Assembly: GCA_001466705.2 (NCBI GenBank)
Contig: LATX02000001.1
Coordinates: 1,798,001-1,862,000 of the forward strand
Length of the DNA: 64,000 bases
Origin: Moniliophthora roreri
Lineage: Eukaryota > Basidiomycota > Agaricomycetes > Agaricales > Marasmiaceae
Direction of reading: 5' to 3'
Translations under genes and position numbers: made by a program
The notes under the pieces: model-generated
What the model was told of the DNA's origin: nothing
Database searches by the model: none
What the model saw: only the letters and a program-made list of their open reading frames with translations
Shown here: in pieces, positions 35,667 through 45,929 of the stretch
Numbering within the stretch: position 1 is the first letter of the stretch
How the letters are laid out: every line of letters begins with the position of its first letter

Positions 35667-36106
35667 ATGTCCGTCTCAAGCGCCCAAAACTGGACGACTG
35701 CGAAATCGGTTGACCTAATCAAATTTCTTGCGCTTCATCCGAGCAAGGATACTCGAGGCACGCATGGAGACATGTGTCGACCCGCAAAGAACCCGAAAAT
35801 GTGCTGAAAACAGCTTGAAATTTATTTTGAAAGGCTCGGCATGGAAAAAGCTGTGGATACGCAAGAAAATAGCATCCTACCAATTCGAGGGTTCGAAGAC
35901 TATTCTTAGCGTAAACACTTGCACGTATCCTCTCTCTCCTCCCTCCCTCATCCTCAACGCTGCTGCTCCCCCTTGCCCTCCGTGTTGATCTGCCTTGTAG
36001 TCTTTCAAGAACATTCTCAACGTGTAATTTCTCAAGTCTGGATTGCTACTGGCTTAGCGGAAACGTCTTGCTCATCTGCTCAATTGATAGACTAAAAATA
36101 TTCGAC

Positions 36107-36124
36107 GGCTTGGCTTGGCTTGGC
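36107..36124. repeat. Short CTTGG tandem repeat in promoter
   Basis: The pentamer is repeated three times with a partial copy (ggcttggcttggcttggc), 17 bases upstream of the TATA box of the following gene. Function is unknown; CCAAG-type strings on the other strand may bind transcription factors. Confidence 0.6.
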
Positions 36125-36140
36125 ATTTCTTCTGAATCAT

Positions 36141-36147
36141 TATAAAA
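36141..36147 (+). promoter_or_regulatory. TATA box of the Ser/Pro-rich gene
   Basis: Perfect tataaaa 74 bases upstream of the start codon at 36221, at a normal distance for a fungal gene with a short leader. Confidence 0.5.
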
Positions 36148-36220
36148 ATTCTTTGTCCAAAGGTGCCCAGAGACTTTGTCGATCCTCCCTTCCCCGCCCA
36201 CAAGTACTCTTTAACCTCCA

Positions 36221-36949
36221 ATGTCTCTCAAAGAATCTGTCTCGCAACACTCTGCAAACCAAATACTCCAAACAGTAAGTCTTTCTGTTTTGTTCCGACT
36301 GTCTTAACCTTTTACTGCAGCCACCTCCACCCACTCTTCGAGAAATCCTGTCCGCCTACCGTACTAAAGGTGATGGCGACAGGGAAATGCTCCTTGCAAT
36401 GCTCAACGCAAAGGCTGCCGAGGATCAGGTAAATTCATCCCCTTCTCCAAATCTTTTCTTGTTCTGATCACGATATCATGGTTACAGCGGTTAGCGCAGA
36501 CTGCATCACTTCAGCGCACCATGCTCGAGATATGCCAGTACTCGAGCGTGCATCCTACTCTGCCTCCTCTCAACTTTGCGCAATCTGCGAACCTACGCTA
36601 TCCTTCTCCGTCCGCATATAGCTCTGACGAGCATCCGGACGTCTACCACCATCGGGGTTACCACACCGTTGCAGAGCCCCCGCGCAAAAAGCACCGCTCC
36701 TCCCAGTCCCCTTACGCTCGTCCACTGTCCCCAAGACAACTTCATCGTGACGTTGCATATTCTGGTGCAGGCCGCTCGAGTCCTGACGTGTTGCCCCCAT
36801 CACCCTACTCGGAAGATGCAGGCAGCTCATCGCCCCCTCCAAGCAGATCATCAGCAATGGGCATTGGCTCCCTCCTTGCCGCATCGCGGCCAGAGTCCCG
36901 TCGTCGGAAAAGCCCCAGTCGCGATCATGACTCTGACTCTAGCTCATGA
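36221..36949 (+). CDS. Small Ser/Pro-rich hypothetical protein
   Basis: Three exons (36221-36274; about 36321-36428; 36487-36949) join in phase into about 207 residues. The first 65 residues look folded and conserved: MSLKESVSQHSANQILQTPP, PTLREILSAYRTKGDGDREM, LLAMLNAKAAEDQRLAQTAS and LQRTMLEICQ. The rest is disordered, full of Ser, Pro, Tyr and Arg, with PPRKKHRSS as a possible nuclear signal. The helical head suggests a binding module for a partner protein. I do not recognise a named family. The start is supported by the TATA box and by the conserved-looking N terminus. Confidence 0.7.
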
Positions 36950-37657
36950 TTCTCACTTGGGCTTTTTACTTGATAACTTGATGATGTATATACCTTGCTG
37001 TGCCGTTGACGCTGTCCTCATACCACTCACACTCTTACAATTATTACTTTGAGCTATCCTTGTACACTATCCAACGTGTAATTATAGTAGTACATCCACG
37101 TCGTGCTTTCCTATAGAAACAACTTGAAAAAAAAGGCTTTCTATGCGCTGAAACAATGCCCAGGTGCCAAGCTGAGAAATGTGTCCAAAGACGTGTGAGC
37201 GGCGCAGTCCCAAGAAGGCCGAGCAATACTTGGTACATTGCTGGGCGGATACGGTCCAGACCTACAGGTCCAAATTCTCAACTTCGCCCTCCCAAACATC
37301 GAGAGAACCCGTCCATACTTGGTCTTGAAAGAATCCTAATTAAAGGTGCGACACTTCGCAACGAATTCAAAAAAAGTGGATCCGAACGTTTCTACACGCC
37401 AAGACCCAAGACATGGGTATTCTTAGCATGATGAATTGGAAAAAGGTTGAATTATACCTAAAAATACTCCTCGACGCCCCTAGTCGAGTGAACTGTCACA
37501 TCATGCCAAGATACCTACCGTCATTTTTGTGAATGAACACAACTTTTGGAGTTCCAGCCTGGCTCCTTCATAAATAAAACTTGCACCCGTCTCACGTCCA
37601 CGAGTGGAACCTCGGTTCATATCGATTAAATCATCAAAAAAAAATACACATTCTCAT
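36950..37657. other. Intergenic region between the Ser/Pro-rich gene and the chitinase
   Basis: Convergent 3' region. Two ATG or near-ATG frames (37156-37431 plus, 37044-37238 minus) contain no motif. AT-rich runs lie near 37400-37450 and 37635-37650. Confidence 0.4.
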
Positions 37658-39982
37658 CTATAGCTTGAAGAAGCGAGAATTGAGAGACGTGCATGCCCCG
37701 TTATCTGTCCATGCTCCGGAGGTACCTGTGGCGTCGGTTGAGCAAAGGGGGGGGGGGGTTCAAGTGTGTCAAGTCTGGGCATACCTCCTGGGGTATCACC
37801 TTGAGTCCACCAATTGGCAGTCCATAAATGCGAGCTACGTGAAGCAGGTATGTATAGTGTTGTTCCAAGAGCCGAGTTGTTCAGGACTCACTTGAAAATC
37901 GCTTTCATCCCACCCGTGTAAACTGTAGTGCTCGACCAGGCAGCAACACCCGCGCAACTGCCTGCGGTGGGCGATCCCGGAGCCGCGGTCGTCGTTGTGG
38001 ACCCCGAGCCTGCGCCGCTACATGCACTGACTGATGACAAGTCAGTACACATGTCCCAAACAATCGACGGAAAACTCACTAGCACTCCAATCTCCGTTCG
38101 GGTTACCCGCGGGCTGGGAAGATGAGAACCACTTTGACTGTCAAACCAGACCACCGCTTAGCAGTTGAAAATGACCGAGATACAGAGGGCTCACCTTCCA
38201 GATATACCCACCAAATGTGACTTCAGAGTTACCTGGATAGTTATTGCCAGCAGTCCAGGCCGGTGCAGTGCAAGAAGGGAAGGTGAAGCCAGTCCCTCCA
38301 GCGGCGACTAATGCGTTCTTGATTGCGAGATCATAGCGAGAATTAGCTGTATTCTTCTAGTCAACGTATAGTAAAGATTAGTGTAAGACCCGGGTATACC
38401 ATAGGCCTGTGAAGCGTCCCTGCCAAAAAAAGGTGGATCAAACGGACGCTACGACGAATCGCAATGACATGTAATCACCATAGCATCACACCTCCAAATG
38501 ATGGGAAGCTCTTTCGCATTTGAACTGCAATCGTCTTCAATGTATCCGGGCTCACATATCCAGATCCTGCAGCCGAAGTCGAGGCTGGGGCACCGATGTA
38601 GACTTTGACGTTCTTGTTCGGACTCGTCGTTCGCGCCCAGTTATCCCTACGCAGAACCCTCAGCACATGGTTCAAGAAATTATAATGTACGATAGCCACA
38701 CCAGATACCAAAGTTCCAATTCTGCGGGATGGCATCAGCGACATGTAGACTTTAGCATGGTAGAATCATGATCACGTACTGCTGCCTCGGAGAAATGTGT
38801 CAGACCACATGGGTTATTGTAGAACTGATACTCTGAATTAGAATTTTGATTCACAAATAGCCCGTGAAAAGATACTTACTTGAACTAGAGACAAAGATAT
38901 CAGGATCAACTATTCTTTTCAAGGTCGACCTCAATTGCGTACCATAAATCGCATCGAACTGGGCAGTATTGAGCACGCCCCCAAGTGCGCCATCGGGAAA
39001 CACGCATTGGGGTGCAGCGGTCACATAACTTGAACAAGTCAGCAAGAACGGCCAGACTGGTCGCTGAAGAATACCTACTATTTCTTGCTGGCCCCACTCG
39101 CAAGTGAACGGATCTTGTTCACGAACGTGGCATAGTGGTCCGAGTTGCCTCCTTCTATGTCAAGGTCAACTCTAATATACCTGGTTAGCACCGTTCTAAT
39201 GGTCATACACAAGACTCACCCGTCAAGAATAGCTACAAGACCACTGTTATTGGTATTACCCTTCAAGGACGAGAATGAAACCCACCGTCTCCAAATGGCC
39301 GAGTGCTAGAACTTCCGCCAAGAAATAAATTCCAGATCGTCTGAGCGAATGTCGTGGCTTGGTCGTCAGATGAAAACCCAACCGAACCGGTTGCCCCGCC
39401 TAAGCTTAGTGTAATGACTTTTCCATTTGCTTGACAACTCTTGATGTCTGCTGCAAGAGAAGCACAGTTTGGAAGATCTGTTCCTGGAAAAGTAGCATTA
39501 TCGACGGGATTGCAAGTCTGGACAGCACATCAAGCTCGGCATCGACAATCCAACCAAAGTTGTCTTACGTTGGCAAGATTAATGGATGGAACGCCACCGG
39601 GTCCGAAGAAAGTGTTCAAGAACGCCAATGGAAAGACATCGATAGCATTGTCCTACGGGGCAACGGCATGAATTTTAGGTTCCCATCAACTGCTATACTG
39701 TTCACCTGACAATAGTAAGAAAGCGTCTTTTGGAAGTTTGCAGTATCCGAATGTCCTGCTCCATAGGAATTCTGGCCCCAATAGCTGCGTAGACATGCAA
39801 TTAGCGATGATCCACCAAGGAGCAACAGCCATACACAGCGACCTGTAACAAAGGGAAAACGTCAGGCACGCTGCGAATCGGGATCGTTTGAGTAGGGCAC
39901 TCACATTGTCGTATCGAGAGTTGTCGAAAGCATGTGCTCGGAGAAATAACACACTGGATGCTAGCAGACTGGATACTCTCAT
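37658..39982 (-). CDS. Secreted GH18 chitinase with two CBM5-like modules
   Basis: Class III chitinase that cuts chitin; fungal members act in wall remodelling or in attacking other fungi and insects. About fifteen short exons. [18 protein letters not shown] is a clear signal peptide. The catalytic core follows: [40 protein letters not shown] (exons spliced), [20 protein letters not shown] with the DxxDxDxE catalytic motif complete, [40 protein letters not shown] and [18 protein letters not shown]. After the core come two chitin-binding-like modules: [20 protein letters not shown] with [12 protein letters not shown], a Ser/Thr/Gly linker, and [17 protein letters not shown] with [17 protein letters not shown]. 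The protein ends SLNSRFFKL. The last intron holds a run of 12 C (G on plus). Confidence 0.9.
37747..37758. repeat. Homopolymer G12 (C12 on minus) in the last chitinase intron
   Basis: Twelve consecutive G on the plus strand. On the chitinase strand it is a C run about 25 bases before the 3' splice site, so it forms part of the pyrimidine tract. Its length is likely to vary and to be error-prone in sequencing. Confidence 0.8.
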
Positions 39983-41026
39983 CTTGACAAAGATACGAGG
40001 CAGGGGCTATTCCAACCGAACAGCAAAGTAAAACATATGGCTTTTATGTTGTCCAAGAATTAACCATTGTTTTGACGAATAAATCACCATGAGAAAAGAG
40101 TCCATATGTCGGATATTCTGGTCGCCTTGCTAAAGGGAGAATGTAAGGATAAGTTCATGCTGGTTGCATGATGTATTGAGTAGTGCATGAGGTGAGAATC
40201 TCTATTTGGGATATGATGATAGTGGAAGATCAAGCATGTGGCGGCATGGAAGAGTGGGTACGAGAGCTAGAAGAATACAAAAGCAGGCTGTTAAAGTGTT
40301 GGGGCTATCGCGCCGAAGCGATTGTTAGCGTTGCGGAGCACATGCATCGATTGAAACGCACCCTCGGCCTCTGCAAATCTTCCTCGCGGATCCACCGGAC
40401 ATGGGGACCGAAGACAAAGGTGTACTAGGAAAATCAAGACACAAGCAGCGCAGCTACCCCTTGGGGCTGTCAAACTCAGACCACTCTAGAAGAAGGGTTG
40501 GCACCTTAGTACAAATAAGCGCTTCTCGTCGTACTCGCAGGGGTGCCACCATTACCTAGTGCATCACCTAGTGCGTCAGTGTCAGTGAGGGGCTTACGAC
40601 GGAATTCTGAGGTGACCATACCTTTCGATGTGTTACGTTTCAGGAGAGTGATGTAGTAGTATACGTCGTTGTTGTGGGAACTTAAGCGCTGGTACTCTCG
40701 CAATGGTCAGTGACAAGCCTATCTCGCAATTATATGTGCAAAATCATGGAGCAGGAAACATATACAGGAATATACACAGAAAAAGTATGTTAAATGCATC
40801 TGGAAGACTACATTGGGTATCAAAGGTACTCCCATGGTATGAAAATGAAATCTAGTGCTCGCTACCGGCGACAGCGGGATTCATTGACGTGGATAATTTA
40901 GTAAATCTACTGTATCTTTGCAGTACTAGTCCATAGTTGGGAGCATATTTCAGTTAATGTTCTAGGTACAAGCAGCAAATCAGAACAGATGAAAGCGAAC
41001 CAAATAACACTACTCGTCCGTTCACA
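39983..41026. other. Intergenic region between chitinase promoter and CK2 alpha 3' end
   Basis: About 1 kb without recognised genes. A frame at 40183-40428 reads as a charged helix but has no ATG at its start and no motif. The left end holds the chitinase promoter with an AT-rich TATA-like stretch (cttttatg on plus at 40041-40048). Confidence 0.4.
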
Positions 41027-42421
41027 TCATCCTGAAGATACTGAATCACTGTCTCCGTCAATAGCGGGATTAGCAGTGCGCACAGGGTCTGTTGAGGGTA
41101 AGTCAACGAATAGCGGATAAAGTAGATAACAGAGTTGACGAACCAAAATATGGTTGTGCCTGGGCCTCGCGGGCAGTAAGACGCTCTTGGTGATCATATC
41201 GAAGAAGTTTGTCCAGAAGATCAATAGCTTCATTGGAAATGTATCGTTGATTCTCAGATGTTATGAACCTGGTCCATGGTTTTCTTGGGTGTCTGGAAAT
41301 AAATTTAAAATACGCTTGACTGATGGTGTGGAGAAATCGTACCTTCCGAGGATTTCATCGTAGTGAGAATCGAGAGTGATGTGGTACTTGTCGATGTAGG
41401 CGTAGAGTTCGTCGGTGCCAAGGACTTTGGTGATTTTGACGAGCTGGTCGTAGTTGTCATGTCCATGAAAGAAAGGCTCCTTCCGGAAGATCTACTACAG
41501 CTTTGAAAACCAAACGATGAGAGATGAAAATGGAACACACCATTGAGGCGAACATGCACCCGTAGCTCCACATGTCCAGACTGTAATCATATTCCTGAAA
41601 ATCCACCAGTAATTCCGGCCCCTTGAAGTATCGGGACGCAACGCGGACGTTATACTCCGTCTTGGGATGGTAAAACTCAGCAAGGCCCCAGTCAATAAGC
41701 CGCAGCTAGGCATAGTTGGACTGAGCAGATACTTGGCTCATTAGACGAGTACATACCTTGCGGTGCTCATGGTCAATCATCACGTTGTGCGGCTTGACAT
41801 CTCGGTGCATGATTCCTTTTGAATGACAGAAATCCAAGGCCTGCGGGCAAGTTAGTCATTCCACTGTAGAAGGTAGGTCCAGCTTACCTTCAGAAGCTCG
41901 AACATGTAGAAGCGGACATCCATATCGGTGAAGCGAGGGTATAGCACCTTGAAGTCAACGTTGTGCACATACTCCGTTATCAAACTCGGTATCTTTGATG
42001 CAGGGTCTCTGACGACGTCGAGCAGTGCAACCACGTTAGGGCCGCCCGCTAGATTTTGTAGGATCTTTATTTCTCGCTTGATCTTCTTCTTTTTGACTGG
42101 TTTCAACACTTTGATGATACATTTTTCGTCGGTAACAACGTTGACGCCTTCAAAAACCTGGCGAAAAATTTTATGATCAACTGGTTCGACAATTCAAAAA
42201 CTGGCACATACCTCTGAATACTTTCCCCTTCCTACTTTGCGCACGATCTCATAATGGTCCTGCGTCCCCCATTGAACTTGTAAATTATCTGACTGCGCGT
42301 CAGAGTCTTTGATGGAAGAATCCGAGACAAGAATCGCACCGTATTCATGCCATGAGGGGCCAAGTCTGGCGTTCACGTCTGCGTATACACGGGCAACAGA
42401 TTTTGTGGAAGATCTGCCCAT
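41027..42421 (-). CDS. CKA1: Casein kinase II catalytic (alpha) subunit
   Basis: Constitutive acidophilic Ser/Thr kinase. Exons join into the familiar CK2 alpha sequence: [40 protein letters not shown] with the Gly-rich loop GRGKYSEV, the Lys-rich [53 protein letters not shown] (DWG instead of DFG, as usual in CK2), [20 protein letters not shown] and [20 protein letters not shown]. The C terminus is [19 protein letters not shown]. Between WHEY and NLQVQWG lies a 51-nt stretch (42289-42339) with gtgcga donor, ctctgac branch point and cagtcag acceptor; removing it gives [12 protein letters not shown] as in other CK2 proteins. It has no stop and is a multiple of three, so retained copies would still encode a protein. 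The ATG at 42421 is the first in frame. Confidence 0.95.
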
Positions 42422-42547
42422 GAGGAAAAATCGAGAGTCTAGCGGATGGTGGTGCAACGAGGCAGAGTTCCGATCTCCTCATCCAGAGAGCCAGATATTT
42501 TTTCTCACGCCCAACCTCTTCTGGCCTCCAAACCCGGCAGGGGGCAG
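42422..42547. promoter_or_regulatory. Bidirectional promoter of CK2 alpha and the SET gene
   Basis: Two divergent start codons lie 126 bases apart. The interval is not AT-rich and lacks a clear TATA box, fitting housekeeping expression. An alternative ATG for the SET gene at 42446 would leave only 24 bases, so the later ATG is preferred. Confidence 0.5.
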
Positions 42548-43206
42548 ATGACTCGAAATCCGCCCCATTGGCCAAAAGATATCAAATATCTGCGCTCCTG
42601 TTGCTTCCATCCATCAGTATCTTCAGAGTATAGGGCATTTCTTCAAATTAGTACGGGTCTTCGTACTTTGGTGCCCAAGAACAGTCCACCCCAGGTCATC
42701 ATTCGTTGCATAACAGACATTGTTCATCCTGCCCACGGACAGTTTGGCTTATTTGCACAGCAGAAGATCCATCCGAAGACCCATATCTTGGATTACATAG
42801 GTGCGTTGTGATGCTCCTATCAGTGCTGCATTTTTTTTTTTTCGAACAACAACTTTGTAGGAGAAATACATACTGATCAGAGGCAGGACTCTGACTATGA
42901 TCTTTCATTGCATCGATTCCAGAATGGGGACAGTATTGGGATAGATGCCAACTCTATGGGTAATGAGGCAAGATTTATCAACGACTATCGAGGGATCCAA
43001 TCCCGACCCAATGCCGAGTTTCTAGAGTACCGAACAGATTCCGGAGAGCTTCGCATTGGTATCTGGGCACGTAGCGAAGCGATCAAGAAGGGCGATGAGA
43101 TACTAGTGCGTGTACACGCCGCAAAGGGAGATGCACGTCTAAAGACGACAAGCAGGTCTCATATGGCAAGTCTTGGTGGCAGGCGCGAGAGATGCCCCAA
43201 GGGTGA
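42548..43206 (+). CDS. SET-domain protein (putative protein lysine methyltransferase)
   Basis: Three exons join in phase into about 180 residues, nearly all SET domain. The first exon has MTRNPPHWPKDIKYLRSCCF and FGLFAQQKIHPKTHILDYIG; the second, after a T-rich intron, starts EIHTDQRQDSDYDLSLHRFQ and contains GIDANSMGNEARFINDYRGI, equivalent to the cofactor-binding GNxARFxNH motif, and LRIGIWARSEAIKKGDEIL; the third gives VSYGKSWWQAREMPQG and the stop. The catalytic-Tyr motif GEELxxDY has the form GDEILVSYGK. There is no post-SET cysteine cluster, so it is a small fungal SET protein and the substrate cannot be predicted. It diverges from CK2 alpha. Confidence 0.82.
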
Positions 43207-43353
43207 CTTGGGGCGGAGTTTTCTTTGTAGCAGCGTTGTATTAGTCGGTATATACAGACCAGATTACAGACCAGACATTTTGAGTGATGTAATGTTCTCG
43301 AAGGTACCAAATAGTCAAGGGTGCTGTAAACACAAATTTTATTCCGTAACCTC

Positions 43354-45256
43354 ATGCCTCCCCGTTTACCTTCAGCAGGTTTCTCGTCCTTCATTGCTTT
43401 CTACTCGTGTTCTACTTCAAAATCCACATTGTCTTCACGACCAATTCACTTTTACCGTTCACGATGCCTTCATAGCAGCACCCAGCCTTTTTCGAGGCGG
43501 TTTACATATCCAAAGAAGATTTCACATAAAGTTCGTCTTTTCTACCCAGCTGAACACGATTACTGCTGACACTTGTTGTCTGCTAGCGACATTTTCACGC
43601 AACACCAGCAACAGGCGCGTCCAAGGATCCATATGAAGTTTTAGGCGTGAAACGGGACGCTTCAGCCGCGGACATCAAAAAGACATACTTTGCGGTAAGT
43701 TATTAGCCTGGAGCGAGAACTTGCCAACTCATACTGCCGCTAGCTTGCACGGAAATATCACCCTGATACCAACCCGGATAAAAACGCTCGCGAGAAGTTT
43801 GTGGAGATACAAGAAGCATACGATGTAATGTCCGGCATTCCAAACATCCTTTTCATTCGCACTCAACATTCTTACAGATCCTGAAAGATGAAAAGAAAAG
43901 AGCCGCTTACAACCAATACGGTTCCGCTTCCCAACAGCCTGGCTTCGATCCCAATGCCTTTTCCGGAGCATTCGGAGGTGCTGGTGGTTTCGGGTTCCAA
44001 GATTTTGCTTCAGCCTTCGGTGGCGCACGTCCTGGAGCACAGTCGGATTTGTTCGAGCAACTTTTTGGCGGGTTTGGAGGAGGTCGTACACGGGGTGGAT
44101 TCTCTGGACCATCAAGAGGCGCCGACTTGGAGTCGTCAGTTACTGTCAGTTTCCTAGAGGCATGCAAGGGCACAAAGCGGACAGTGAACATCTCTCCCGT
44201 CACGGACTGCTCAAGCTGCTCGGGCTCTGGCCTGAAGCCCGGCGCAAAACGGTCGACCTGTACAACCTGTGGTGGTTCGGGGACTAGGACGTTTGTTATA
44301 GAGACTGGTTTCCAAATGGCCAGCACTTGCGGGTCTTGTCATGGAACCGGGAGCACGGTACCTCGTAGTGGACAATGCTCAAGTTGCGGAGGCGTTGGGA
44401 AGGTCAGAGTGCGGAAGACTGTCACCGTAGAAATACCTCCAGGTGAGTCTTACGCCTAGTCACCTCTGAATCGTCGCTTAATTTTGTTAAAGGTGTGGAG
44501 GATGGAATGACCATTCGTGTTCCCAACTCTGGAGATGCACCTATCTCTGGAAAAGGCTCTGCAGGTGATTTGTTGGTCAGGGTAAATGTCACGGCTTCGA
44601 AACAATTCCAGAGACGCGGAGACAATCTGTATCACGAAGCACGCATACCGATGCATACTGCATTGCTCGGCGGAAGAGTTCGTGTCCCGACGTTAGACGG
44701 AGATGTCGATGTTCGTGTTCCTGGAGGCACGCAGCAGGGAGAGGAGATGGTCTTGAAGGGTCGCGGTGTTCCCAGCGTTTACAATGGCAAGAATGGAGAT
44801 CTATTTGTCACCTTCAGAGTCATGTTACCGAGGTGGGTTAGCTGTTATTCCGCGTCAATCCCGTCATTCACGTTCCGCAGGTCATTAACGAAGAGGCAAC
44901 GTCAACTCCTGCAAGAATACGCAGACGACGTGGAAGGCCGACCATCAAGTGACAATAGCTCTGCACCCTCGAGTTCTGGAAGCACTCAGACGACTCAAAA
45001 TATTGATAACGGTATGCATTCTTTCACTAGTTCGCCATCCTCCGATGGTTGGATGTCTCGTGCTTGGGGAAGTCTCAGACGACTCATCGGAATTTGATTT
45101 TGCTGGCATGTCTTCTGTCATTTGCGATGGTTCTGACAACTGTTCTTATGTTTTCGTCTAGTAGTTGATGAAAAGCCGACGGATACCGAGTCAACTAGGG
45201 AGTCAAATAAGGAGACATCTGAAGAGGAGATGGAACGGAAGCGGGCTACTGCATGA
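43354..45256 (+). CDS. MDJ1: Mitochondrial type I DnaJ chaperone (MDJ1-like)
   Basis: J-protein co-chaperone of mitochondrial Hsp70. The first 60 residues ([20 protein letters not shown] ... [14 protein letters not shown]) form a basic, Ser-rich presequence. The J domain is [20 protein letters not shown] with [20 protein letters not shown] (HPD present). A Gly/Phe-rich region follows ([20 protein letters not shown]). The zinc-binding region has four CxxCxGxG motifs: [32 protein letters not shown]. Then come the substrate-binding domains ([60 protein letters not shown]). About seven exons; the last adds a charged tail ending [10 protein letters not shown]. Expected length near 500 residues. 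Confidence 0.93.
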
Positions 45257-45929
45257 TTCTATAGACACTAATAGAGTTAGATCTAATAATCATATAATTC
45301 TGTAGTCAGTGAATATATCACTCAACTCACCGTTGGCCGGAACGGCTAATGTGCAAGGCAAAGTCACATCGAGTTGAGTCCTTCGTACCTTCTTTCTCAT
45401 CTCACCTCTATTCTCATCAGCTTTATGCTTCGAATTTTGGCACTCCGATTCTTCGATTTGTCAAATTGAAAGGATAAGCATTTAGCTCGGTCTTCATATC
45501 AGAGAGATCAAACGTAATAAGCCTGTCTTTTCCGATGTCAGGGTGCACTCCAACTTCGTCCGCTGGATTTATTAGACCCCGTGGACAATGCTTTTCTTCA
45601 CTAGCACTGTGATCGGCTCTGAAGAAGACAGAATGACGTGAAACGATACCAGTACGGAGGACAAGGTCAGGTTACAGGGCAATTTCAAGTCCAAACTTGG
45701 GTTTCATCTTTTAGAACTTCAAGCTCAGATCCCCTCCCCACTGCTGGACCTTAATCGCTTCATTCGCCTTTTCTTGAGCAGGTCTTAGAAGGCTTCTCCT
45801 TCTCTTTGACAGCTCGTGGGCGTTCCAGTCAAAGGCTTCGGAAGAAATGGTCCGTGTCCTGTTATAAAGTGAGCCCAGACAACATATGGATAGCAAGCAG
45901 GTGCCTGTCAGGACACTTACAGGTTATCG
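45257..45929. other. Intergenic region between MDJ1 and the MFS transporter
   Basis: Contains a minus-strand open frame at 45711-45896 that reads RTISSEAFDWNAHELSKRRR and LRPAQEKANEAIKVQQWGGD, which looks protein-like and follows an acceptor-like ataacag. No upstream exon could be found, because that side is the MFS gene on the other strand. It may be a relic or chance. Confidence 0.35.

Larger units (their letters stand above)
35667..36220. other. Divergent promoter region
   Basis: Lies between the exonuclease (minus) and the Ser/Pro-rich gene (plus). It carries a CT-rich block (35930-35980), a short CTTGG repeat (36107-36124) and a TATA box (36141-36147), all on the side of the plus-strand gene. 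Confidence 0.45.

Noticed and set aside
40183..40428. 81-codon charged frame near 40.2 kb
   Set aside because: Its first codon is GTG, no splice partner or domain is visible, and no promoter-like sequence precedes it.
45711..45896. Protein-like minus-strand frame next to the MFS gene
   Set aside because: It has an acceptor-like start but no upstream exon; the needed space is occupied by the MFS gene on the other strand. Noted as a possible relic only.
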